DNA of 64,000 nt. Origin: Ricinus communis (lineage: Eukaryota > Streptophyta > Magnoliopsida > Malpighiales > Euphorbiaceae). Location: the NCBI RefSeq assembly GCF_019578655.1, contig NC_063260.1:9178501-9242500 (forward strand). Reading direction: 5' to 3'. Below the pieces are notes generated by a model. The model saw only the letters and a list, made by a program, of their open reading frames with translations, ran no database searches and was not told the origin of the DNA. Made by a program: the position numbers and the translations under genes. This document shows positions 1 through 9,867 of this stretch, piece after piece; within the stretch, counting starts at the first letter, position 1, and the number at the start of each line of letters is the position of its first letter.

Positions 1-843
1 ACAAATTCTTCCTAATGTGATTTAATATTCTTTTAATATCGTTATCACCATCACCATAAAATAAACCACCATTTAAGATTGTACAAGTTCATAAATAAAA
101 ATGGATTGGATATTAGTAAATCTAAAATGCTCATTTTTAACTATTCATAATATTGCAATAACAAAGGTAGTTATAGGGTCAAAGTCTATAAGAGTGCAAA
201 TATCCTTATTAATATATAATGTAATTTATGATTGTAAACTAATTCTGCATCATAATGAAAATTCACATTATCAAGATCGTCATTCCTATAATATAATATA
301 AGCAAAAAATATGATTGTCAAACACTATATCGATTTTATCCCTAAAACACATATTTTAATAAGTTAATTTACTAATACAAACTCTAAATCACACATTTTG
401 ATTACCATTTTCTTTGATTAACAATACTTTATTCAACAAACAGTAGTCCATATAGACATTAAAAAAACCAAAAGTGGTCTAATATTTTAACTTTATTCGA
501 TAATAAAAAAATACAAAAAATAACAAAAGATATTTGTTGCTAACAATACTATCACTCTTACGGTAGCCAACTCTTTGCAAGCTAAATTAATGTCCTGGTG
601 TAACTTAATAATACCTTATAGTTTTTATTGTTGGTAGAAAAAGGGGTGGGTTATGGCTAGAATATTGTCAAATATATATTGATAGCATTTTGTATTAAGA
701 AAAAGAGAAAATAGTTGAGAGAGAAAGAGAAATTAAGAAGTTAATTTTTTTAAAAAAAATTTGGATGACATTATAAGCGGATATGTCATAAGATTCCTGA
801 TATGTGTGCAGTCTCATGGCCACATCATAAAAAAAATAAAAAA
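1..843. other. AT-rich intergenic DNA, no gene seen
   Basis: No open reading frame with coding character is present. The sequence is strongly AT-rich with short homopolymers and purine-rich stretches around 700-740. I see no RNA gene and no recognisable repeat boundary until the foldback that starts at 844. Confidence 0.6.
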
Positions 844-1332
844 GTCTAATTACTAATTAGATCCTAAACTTTACACTTTTTAACAACCCAATTATTTCAA
901 AACTTTTAAATTAAATATCTATACTTTCAATTTATTTTTAAAAACACTTTTCGGTAACAATTTTTAAAATTTTACAATGAGAAAAATGAAGTAGTAAGTC
1001 AATTCTGCTTATTAACTTAAAAATTAGTGAGTTAATAAAAATTTATTGCATTTAGATATAAAATATATGAAAGAATGTACAAATGTGAGATTTTTAATAG
1101 TCATACTATTAGGTCTAGGATAAATTATTTTTGCTGATTCATATTGTTTTTCTTTTAGTGAGTATAATCGACTTCTTACATCATTTATTTTACTGTGAAA
1201 TTTCAAAAATTGTCAGTTGAAAGTATTTTTAGAAATAAATTAAAAAAATGAGTATTTGTATTAACATTTTGAAACCATTAGATAAAATTATTAAAAAGTA
1301 TAAAAAAGGTATTATTTATTTTATCATTAGGC
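844..1332. mobile_element. Long-arm foldback element (MITE-like)
   Basis: The two halves form a long imperfect inverted repeat. The left arm (about 844-990) begins GTCTAATTA. The right arm (about 1165-1332), read on the opposite strand, begins GCCTAATGA. Matching blocks follow in the same order, including a TTTAAATTAAAT-like block and ACAATTTTTAAAATTT against ACAATTTTTGAAATTT. A-rich runs flank both ends, so a target duplication cannot be distinguished from simple sequence. It carries no transposase, so it would be non-autonomous. The family is not assigned; long arms of this kind occur in Mutator-like foldbacks and in other MITEs. Confidence 0.55.
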
Positions 1333-2802
1333 AAAAAAAATGATATCTTTTATGTTAATCTGTATCATTTTCACGAGTGAAGGTCATGATTGGACCAAAG
1401 AAAATCACTGGAGTCCAATTCGACAATGGAGATAAACATCACGATCATTTTTTTATCTTATCTCTTAATAATCAAGCTATAGTCTGGTGCTGAGGCATGT
1501 AGTTCGATTTGAGACTTGTTCTCTTCAAATATGGTGGTTTATGCCTCCTTTTATAAAAAAAATTATCCCTTCCGTCTGACGCATTAACATATTCACTTTT
1601 AAAATACTCTTATCTTTCTACTAAATTAAAGCACTAATTTAACTCAAAATAAATTTAATATTATAAATTTTTTATGAAATTAAATATGACAATATAAGTT
1701 AAAAATCATAAAGGTTTTTCTAAACATATTATATGAAATTTATAAGTAATAGGAATAATTATTATTTCTTTTATGCATTTTTCGTATTATACTAGTTACC
1801 TTTTAATATTTAAAAATAAATATTTTTATTTTTTTTATTTTATAATTTTATATTAAAAAGTCATCTTGTCAGTATGTCTACAAACAATCATTAATTAGGT
1901 TTAATTTATAAAATTTATCCCCTAATTTTTAATGTAATATACAAATACCCTTTACAGTTTTTTTATTACACTACAACTCTATTGTTTTTTAATAAAACTA
2001 ACTATTTTATACAAACTTAGAGTATGTCAAACAATTAAACCCGTAGCATAATTGATTTTGTTGCCTAAAGATCTATCTAGATTAAGTCAATAGTGGAAAC
2101 TTTAAACCCTTCACACATATTAAATGATCAAACCTAAAATATTGGTAATGATGCCATATTTAGGGATGGAAAGCCTAATTGATAATTCTTAATAAATGCC
2201 ATAAACTATGAAAATTTAATAAGTCCAAGAAAGCTCCACGCAAGAACCTAGAATTGAGAAAACACACTTTGATTGGTTAAAAGTTGATTACAAACCCTAA
2301 ACATAATGTGTTTATAATGTTTAAGATATCAATAACATACTTGTAAATACTAAACAACTAAAACAAATTAAATCCTAAGAAAATAAAACATTAGCTTAAG
2401 CTGCCTCGCTATAAACTGGCATTGGGTTAGAAATAGACCTGAATTAGTCGCAGAGCCAGGTCTTGACAGAGAATTCGAGCCTACAGTACTTCCCTAAATC
2501 GGCGTCAAGTGAGAATTAACTCAATGCCGAGTCACGAGCCAGGTGAAGACAAAGTGCTCTTCTTCTTTTCTTTAGCCGAGACTAGTGGTTCCAAATTTTC
2601 ATACATGGTTTGAATAGTTTTGGGCTTAATATTTCTTACATCCATATTGTTTTTTTATAATTGGATCTCTCATTAAGTATTTAATGTTATAATTGCATTA
2701 ATTTACCTAAATAAGGAAATTGATTTTTTTCAATTTGTTATAAATGAAATCTCATGCCATTCAAGATCTTTGATTATGCTAATTAATTTGAAATAGAAAT
2801 GC
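1333..2802. other. Intergenic DNA, no gene recognised
   Basis: Mostly AT-rich non-coding DNA. A stretch around 2400-2590 is noticeably less AT-rich and looks like a remnant of something else, but stops occur in all frames and I cannot identify it. The last five bases (2798-2802, AATGC) are the left target-site duplication of the Copia element that follows. Confidence 0.55.
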
Positions 2803-2980
2803 TATTAAATAAAAGGATATTCCTACTTAATTATGTAATTATCTCTAAGTTATTTACTCCTAGAATAGTATTGGTATATCACCTTAATTAGGAGTCCTAC
2901 CTTGATTAGAATAGCTACTTACCTTGTACGTAGAATTATATATATATATATATATAGGTTGTAACATTAAACAGTGTACA
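2803..2980 (+). repeat. 5' LTR of Copia element 1, left part
   Basis: This is the first 178 bp of the 5' LTR, matching 8553 onward in the 3' LTR. It starts TATTAAAT where the 3' copy has TCTTGAAG; an ancestral start of TG is likely but mutated in both. It contains a TATATA run whose length differs from the 3' copy. The LTR is cut at 2980 by the solo LTR, with GTACA (2976-2980) as duplicated target. Confidence 0.9.
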
Positions 2981-5722
2981 TGTAACACCCGAAATTTTTA
3001 TATATTTAATAATGAGTTATTTTCCATATCCAATTAGTTTGATTTTTAAGGAGTAATTAAGTAAACTATTTGAGAAATGATTATATTTTGGTTATTCAAA
3101 TTTTTTTTCCAAATGCATATTTATATAAGTAAAATTATATATTGGAAAATTATGGTAGAATTGTAAAGGATGTTTATAAAAGAATTTTGAGAAAATTGGT
3201 ATTATAATTGATTAGTAGTATTAAATTTTAAGTTGGAAATTGATTATTTAATTTAATTGTGTGTAGGATTTAATTGGAGGATTATTTTGGAATAAGGATT
3301 AAAAGTATAATTTTATTTTTATGGGGTTTTAATGGAAATTTGTGAGTTTGGTATTTTCGTAAATAAATATGTCGGTCAGGGGTATTTTTGTAATTGTGTA
3401 TTTTCAATAATTCGGATTTGGCCCAAATTAAATAGTTAAGGGCTTAATTGAAAGGCTAAAAAAAGTTTGGGGGTTAAATTGGAATTCTGCAGGATGAAAT
3501 TGTAAGTAATTAAGGAAGTTGAGGGACCAAATTGCAATAAGGAAAAGTTCAGGGGTCAAATGTCGATATTGAAAGGAATGGAAATCGGGGAGAGAGAAAA
3601 GAAAGAAGGAAGAAGAAGAAAGGGAGGAGAGAGAGAGGCGTCGGCGTCCATGGTGGACTGACGGAGGCTGCCGAGGGCTGCTGACGCCAAGGAGCGCGTC
3701 AAGCGAGCCCGATGGTGGCGGAGAAGCGGCGGAATCGCGACGGTGGCGGCGGCTCGGCCGCTTCCGGTGGCCTTCCTACCGATCTCTTGGAGAGAGCTTC
3801 CATTTGGCGGCCGGCTTTGGTGGCCGGAGAGAGTTTTGGCGAAGTGGTGGCAGCCGTGTTTTCTGGTTTTTCCATGAGCTCCGGCCGGAGGATGGACGAT
3901 CGGAGGACGTATCCCGACTCTCCTCACCAAGCTTCGCGATGGCACTGGTTTCGTGGCGATCGGGCTTCGTTTCGCGAATCGACGGTCGAGATCGTCCGCA
4001 AATCTCTCCCGGATGATCGGGTGTCGGGATTGGAAAATCGGAAGTGGGAATCATCGCCGCGTCATTGTGAGTCCGATGGTGTGTCCCGATCGTCGATCGG
4101 ACTCCAAGTAGTCGACCGAGCGATCGAAAGGCCCTTGAATTATCTTTGGCCCATTAATTTTAGAAATTCTTGGTTTATTTGTGTCTATTGGATGGTATTG
4201 AGTATTTGATGATTTTGTGAGTAAAAATAATTGTCCGCCTTGTATTTTTGTCTTTGTGTATGAGTCGGAAATAGTGAAGTTTGGGGACCCGACTCCCGTT
4301 GTTTAAATTGTTGGATATTTAGAGTGTTTTTCCGGCAGTCCCTGGACCCATTTTTACGGGGGGTAATGTTCGTGTTGTAGGGGAGGTTCTCACGGATTTT
4401 CGGTAGAATTCTCCCGAGTCGAGATTCTTAAATACCCCAGGAGTCTAGACCTAGGATTAAAGATCGATTGTTTCAAAGATTTTGATAAATTGTTTTCCGT
4501 GATTAGATCATCTGTTTGGCTCGCCCAACCGAGGCACCGGAGCAGAGCTAGGAGGTCGCCCCAATCCCGTGAGTTAAAGTCATTTAATTATTGCACTATT
4601 GCTAAGTCTGATTTAATATGCTATTTTGAAAGTTTATGCATAATATGATTATTAGTATCGCAAAATAAATGATTTCACTTGATTATTAATATTTGAAATA
4701 ATATAAATATTATTATTAGTATGTTATAATAAGATAAATGTTATTATTTTTCCCCTCACAAATTGCACGTTGTTTTACCTTAAATCTTTAATCTTTATTT
4801 CGATATGTGTTGGTTGAGTTCATCAGATAATGATATTTATTATATGTGATGATTGCGAATTGGGAAATGTGGCTTGTAGAACATGCCGCCTGATGGGTTA
4901 CATCAGGACCGCGTGAGCACCGGTAATGATCATGGACATAAGGTTATTATGGATTTGTTTGCCCTGATCGAGCTTGCTCTCTGGGCTGAGTTCAGTTGAT
5001 TGCCGGAGTTAAGGTCCCTGATCGAGCGATGCTCTCTGGGCGCCAGACCTGTTGGATTAAGAGAGCCGAAAGGCTATTAGAATTTGGGGTTAAGGTTCTA
5101 CCGAGCCACTAGTCCCGTAAAAGTAAAAATATATTTTTATTTATTTATTTATTTATTTATTATGGTATGATTATAATATGGATTGTATTTACGTGCATGG
5201 TCGATATATTGATTCGAATGATTAATATTTTATGTGAAGGAAATAGTAGGGTATGATTATAGTATGGTTTGATATACTGATTTGAATAATCTATGTTTTC
5301 TGAGAAGAAGCAATAGTCCCTAGATTATTTGATTTTAACTCACTCTCTAGACCGATACCATTTATTTTTTTCGGATTCGTGATCATAGTCCTCTCGCGAT
5401 TCTTATTCAAAGAACCCGACTCCTTCATCATCGGGTGATGTATTTGATTTGGTATGTAAATTGGTAAATCTTAGATTCTCCGCAGAGTAATAGTAGATGT
5501 ATCGTTTGTAAATTTTCGAGTTTCCCGGGTCTCGCCTAGTTTTTCCGCGCATCAAGTATTTATGTAGAATGTAGTCGTTAAGATAAATTGTTGCTTTAAT
5601 AATATTAATTTGAGATGAGATTTGTTTAAGTCAGTGAGTGTCAGGCTTACTATGGGTTTCAGTGGCCTTAAGCCTACCCATTCTCTAGTGCCGGTCACGG
5701 GCCCACGGGTGGGGTCGTGACA
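2981..5722 (+). mobile_element. Solo long LTR nested in the Copia 5' LTR
   Basis: The insert begins TGTAACACCC and ends GGGTCGTGACA, giving the TG...CA ends and short inverted termini of an LTR. It is flanked by the perfect 5-bp duplication GTACA (2976-2980 and 5723-5727). No primer site, gag-pol or second LTR lies inside, so a solo LTR left by LTR-LTR recombination is the best reading. Length (2742 bp) and terminal motifs resemble the long LTRs of some plant Gypsy elements; that family assignment is inference. Inside are a GC-rich block (3640-4130), a 44-bp-spaced internal repeat of CCCTGATCGAGC (4972 and 5016) and a TTTA microsatellite (about 5136-5161). The region around 4970-5110 closely matches the reverse strand at about 62690-62780. 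Confidence 0.88.
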
Positions 5723-5727
5723 GTACA

Positions 5728-5750
5728 TATCTTCTTCTACAACTTCTTGA
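5728..5750 (+). repeat. 5' LTR of Copia element 1, right part
   Basis: These 23 bp continue the 5' LTR after the nested solo LTR and match the end of the 3' LTR (TTCTACAACTTCTTGA). Together with 2803-2980 they give a 201-bp LTR, against 206 bp for the 3' copy. Confidence 0.88.
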
Positions 5751-5762
5751 TGGTATCAGAGC
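5751..5762 (+). other. Primer binding site, Copia element 1
   Basis: TGGTATCAGAGC follows the 5' LTR directly. This is the standard plant Copia primer site, complementary to the 3' end of initiator methionine tRNA. Confidence 0.9.
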
Positions 5763-5812
5763 ATTTAGCTCTGGAAACCTAAATCAAAATGAAAATTCAG
5801 TACTAACACCTT

Positions 5813-8580
5813 ATGGCTGGAGAAAATGATAACAAGCAGCAGGTGGTGGCTTCGCCACATCCTCGTATTCCTCAACCATGGGAGAACAACCTATACCACC
5901 CTTTGTACCTTCATCGCTCGGATCAAACAGGTGGTGCCTTGATCCCTATATCTCTTGAAGAAGACAATTACCAAACATGGCAGGAGGCTATCATCGATGC
6001 CCTAGACAGAAAGAACAAGGCTGGTTTTCTAGATGGAACTCAAAAGAAACCTGAAGAAGACGGAGAAGAGCAACAACAGTGGAGGCGTTGTAACACGATG
6101 GTCAAACACTAGTTGCTCAGATCTATGAGCAAAAGGATGCACAAAAGTGTTTCTCGGCTGAAGGACGCCAAGGCCATCTAGGACGAGTTGAAGGAGTGAT
6201 TTACTCAGACAAGTTGCTTGTCAGCGTTCCAGGTTGAGGAGGCATTGCATAAGGTGGAGCAAGGACCTCTTTCGGTGAAGGCGTAATACACTAGATTTAA
6301 AAGTCTCTGGGACGAGAGAGAATCCCTCATCGTAGTTCCTCCTTGTAAGTGCAACCTTACTGTAGCTTGTACTTGCATGAATTCTAGGGTTCTCTACAGT
6401 TTCCTTGAGACACAAAAGACTATGAAGTTTTTGGTTGGTTTGAATAAGAATCTTGCACAAACACGGAACAACATAACAACAGTGGAACCTATGATGCCTC
6501 TGAATAAGGTGTATGCTATGGTACTCAGACAAGAGAAACAAACCATGATCATTGCCGAGAAGCAAGCACCAACAGTGGTGGAAGCCTTGGCTTTTGCTGC
6601 TAAAACGGTGAGCAAGAAAGGGAGTAGAGATAATCCCTTACGGCAAACCAGATCGAATGAATCGACTGGGAGATATTGTGAAAACTGTAACCAAACTACT
6701 CATTCTATGAAATATTATCGTGCACACATTATTTGTAGTTACTGCAATGACAAAGGACATTCTATTGACTATTGCCGCACCAAAAGGAGACACCAGGGGT
6801 AAGGGAACAATAACATGGCAACTTGAGCTAATACCGTAGCCAAGAGCAGCCCATCTGATCTCTCTGGATTGAGACTTTCAACCAAGGACTATGACAACAT
6901 GTTAGGTTTCATATCAAAGGTAAAGGAGGCAAGCCGTGACACATCTGATGATAACCACTTGCTTGACATGATGAGCAGCCTGTCCGCAAACTTTGTTGGC
7001 CACAAACTTTGAGTTGATTATATGTCAGGTATGGTGTATGCTTTGCTTAGAAAATCTGGAGATGTGCCTTGGGTCATCGACAGTGGTGCATCTGATCACA
7101 TTGTGCATGATCCTAGTCTCTTCACCACGTCACGACCAGTGGAGCATAAAACGGTTCGATTGCCTAATGGTGTTACTTTACCAGTGACGCACATTGGTAC
7201 CGTGCATTTTACAAAGGATTTCGAGTTGATAAATGTGATATGTGTGCCTGGATTCTACTTGAACTTGATCTCAGTTATGAAACTTGCCTTGGATACACTA
7301 TATGTTATGATATTTATCAAGACTGTTTGTCTTATACAGGACCTACAAACGGGGAAGATGATTGGGACGGGAGCTAGGAATGAAGGGCTTTACTATCTCA
7401 ATATGCCGACGTCTAGAGCTTGTAGTGCGGTCCAAGTGTCACAAGTTCTGCCATGGCATGAGAGACTCAGTCACCCTTCAGCTAAAGTAAAACTCTCAAC
7501 AGCATTGAAGAAATGGGGTTTCAAGCAATCGTGGTCGGATTACTGTTGTTTGTCAGAAGTCACAGAGGTACTCTCACTGTACTACTTGTATATGTTGATG
7601 ATGTAATCGTAGCTGGTAATGATTTGAATGCTATTAACACAACTAAGGAGTTTCTTGCAAGCCATTTCAAGCTCAAGGATTTGGGTTTACTCAAATTTTT
7701 TCTTGGCATAGAAGTAGCTCACTCGAAAAATGAGATTGTTTTCTCACAAAGAAAATATGCGTTGGAGGTGTTGGAGGATGCTAGTTTTCTCAGTTCGAAG
7801 CCGGCACGAGTGCCCTTCGAATCAAACGTGCAACTTACTAAGGGTGAGAGGGAGCAGCAGTTGGATCCAGCACAATATAGGAGACTTATTGGACGCTTGA
7901 TATATCTAACCATCACAAGACCCGACTTAACGTATGCGGTACATGTCCTAAGTTAATATATGGACAAGCTGCGCACACCACATCTAGAAGCAGCACATCG
8001 GGTTCTGAAGAATCTAAAGGGAACTCCTGGTCAAGGAGTCTCATTGCCGGCTACTGGAGAATTGAAGCTTGCGTTTTACTGTGACGCGGACTGGGCTCTT
8101 TGTCCGGACACGCGTCGGTCAACAACAGGGTTTTGTGTGTTCATGGGAGAAGTACTAATCTCTTAGCGAACGAAGAAACAACACACGGTTTCAAGGAGTA
8201 GCGCTGAGGCCAAGTATAGGTCCATGGTGGCTGCATGTTGCGAAGTTACGTGGTTGACAAGCCTTCTGCGAGACCTTCATGTGCATTAGAGGTCTTCAAT
8301 AAGGATGTTCTGTGACAACAAGGCAGCAATCCATATAGCGTTGAATCCGGTCTTTCATGAGTGGACCAAACACATAGAGATCAATTGCCATGTTGTGCGG
8401 GAAAAGGTGGCACAAGGACTAGTGACGACACATCATGTTCGAACTAATCAACAACCGGCCGATTTATTCACAAAGCCATTGCCGGCAAAACAGTTTCTAT
8501 TTCTTCTATCCAAATTAGGTGTAGTAAACATACACTCCAACTTGAGGGAAAGTCTTGAAGAAAAGGATATTCCTATTTAA
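5813..8580 (+). pseudogene. Broken Copia gag-pol
   Basis: Gag starts at 5813 with the typical Copia N-terminal region (WENNLYHPLYLHRSD, then NYQTWQEAIIDAL), stops at 6110, and continues in pieces to a CX2CX4HX4C zinc knuckle (CSYCNDKGHSIDYC, coding near 6734). Protease is marked by WVIDSGASDH (active-site GAC at 7079). A GAG-pre-integrase motif (WHERLSHPSAK, about 7452-7485) runs straight into late RT sequence, so the whole integrase and the first part of RT are missing. The RT active site YVDD is at 7591-7602. RNase H follows with in-frame stops near 8164 and 8287, ending in the conserved ADLFTKPLP. At least five inactivating lesions are visible. Confidence 0.92.
8541..8552 (+). other. Polypurine tract, Copia element 1
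   Basis: CTTGAGGGAAAG lies immediately upstream of the 3' LTR. It is the expected site for plus-strand priming, weakened relative to the usual G-rich Copia tract. Confidence 0.75.
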
Positions 8581-8758
8581 TTATGTAATTATCTCTAAGT
8601 TATTTACTCCTAGAATAGTATTGGTATATCACCTTAATTAAGAGTCCTACCTTGATTAGAATAGCTACTTACCTTGTACGTAGAATTGTATATATATATA
8701 TATATATATAGGTTGTAACATTAAATAGTATACACATCTTTCTTCTACAACTTCTTGA
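8553..8758 (+). repeat. 3' LTR of Copia element 1
   Basis: This 206-bp repeat matches the split 5' LTR (2803-2980 plus 5728-5750), from AAAAGGATATTCCTA through the TATATA run to TTCTACAACTTCTTGA. AATGC, the right target duplication, follows at 8759-8763. Confidence 0.92.
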
Positions 8759-9480
8759 AATGCCATTGATACCAAATTCATTGATGATTAATTTCACTAT
8801 ATATAATAAATATTAAGATTAATAGATTTTTATTGAATTTAATAATTGAAGCGGATCGATTAATACTGAATAGAGCAAAAAAAATTTTAAATATAAACTA
8901 AATGGATTTAAATTTAGAGTCGAATTGAATTTAACTAAATTAAATTAACCAAATATTATATAAACAAATCAAATTAAATTAGAGGTTAAAATCATTAAAT
9001 CAAATTAAATAAATTAAATTTAAACTAGAATTACTCAGATTTATCCATAAATTTATATTCAAAAGTCAAATACACTCGATTTAAATTTTTTCAACAAATA
9101 GTCATATAAATTTTTATTTAGAGGTCAAATATCTAATTGAACTTTTTTTTCAGTAAATAGCTCTTAAACTTATGTCCTAGTTTAAGTCCAAAGGTCAAGT
9201 ACACTAAATCTAATTTTTTTATAAAAATAAAATAATATTAAATTTTTAGATATTAATAAATTGATAAAATAAAAATTATTTTTAATTTTTATAATTCAAT
9301 TAAAATCTAAAAATTTAATATTATTTTTTTTAGAAATTTATATAAAATATATTTAATTATTCGAATATAAATTCAAAAAACTATTTGCTAAATATGTTTA
9401 AATTAAATTTATTTAAACCTTCAGCACAGGTTCAAAAGATTACCAACTGAAAAGATTTAAATTGAATGTTGGACTGAAGT
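8759..9480. other. AT-rich intergenic DNA containing a foldback
   Basis: No coding sequence. The part before 9040 is rich in AAATTAAATT-type runs; the rest is occupied by the foldback described separately. Confidence 0.6.
9040..9420. repeat. Foldback with a near-central palindrome
   Basis: A 20-bp arm AATAATATTAAATTTTTAGA (about 9233-9252) is perfectly repeated in inverted form at about 9308-9327. Weaker inverted matches extend outward: TTTATATTC on the left against GAATATAAATTC on the right, and CAAATAGT against ACTATTTG. The left arm also contains about three degenerate copies of a roughly 70-bp unit built around CAAAAGTCAAATACACT / CAAAGGTCAAGTACACT. It is probably a decayed non-autonomous element; the boundaries are approximate. 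Confidence 0.45.
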
Positions 9481-9622
9481 TCATATGGTAATTTGACCCT
9501 TCTCCGATCCGATCTGATTGATTTTAGGTCCAAACTCGACCGCGGTCAGGCCTATTTAGCATTACACGACACGCGCGTTCTGCAGGAAAAAATATGCATT
9601 TTATTATCTGGCGAGCAGATGC

Positions 9623-9628
9623 CACGTG
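9623..9628. promoter_or_regulatory. G-box upstream of RIK
   Basis: CACGTG in the context GCCACGTGGT lies 240 bp upstream of the RIK start codon. bZIP and bHLH factors bind such sites; function here is inferred only from sequence and position. A CCT-rich pyrimidine run (about 9728-9770) between it and the ATG probably lies in the leader. Confidence 0.4.
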
Positions 9629-9867
9629 GTAACTTATTCATCGTTTCAATACTCAACTGGTTATCCGCTCTCCTCCACCGATTACAAGTCACCACCTAAC
9701 TTCACCACCATAAACAACTCAAGACTATTGACACCGCCGCCTCCTCCTCCTCCTCTTCCGCCACCACTATCGCCACCAATTAAAGAAGAAAAAAAGATAC
9801 ATACACAGTCACACAAAAGTTAATTCCGGCGCAATCTGAAATAACAAAGAAAGATACTAAAAAGAAA

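Larger units (their letters stand above)
2803..8758 (+). mobile_element. Degenerate Ty1/Copia LTR retrotransposon, interrupted by a solo LTR
   Basis: The element has two LTRs of about 200 bp, a tRNA-iMet-type primer binding site at 5751, gag-pol remnants in the order gag, protease, RT, RNase H, and a purine-rich tract just before the 3' LTR. AATGC occurs immediately outside both ends (2798-2802 and 8759-8763), the 5-bp duplication expected for Copia integration; GAAATGC is shared if the two ambiguous LTR-end bases are counted. The 5' LTR is split by a 2.74-kb insertion. The two LTRs differ at roughly ten positions plus a TA-repeat length change, so the copy is old. The order protease-(integrase lost)-RT-RNase H is the Copia order. 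It cannot be autonomous. Confidence 0.92.

Noticed and set aside
3712..4209. 165-codon ORF in the GC-rich block
   Set aside because: It lies inside the solo LTR, overlaps open frames on the other strand, and has biased Arg/Gly/Ser composition expected of GC-rich non-coding DNA.
9626..9823. 65-codon proline-rich ORF
   Set aside because: It is the CCT-repeat leader of RIK read in one frame and has no conserved sequence.
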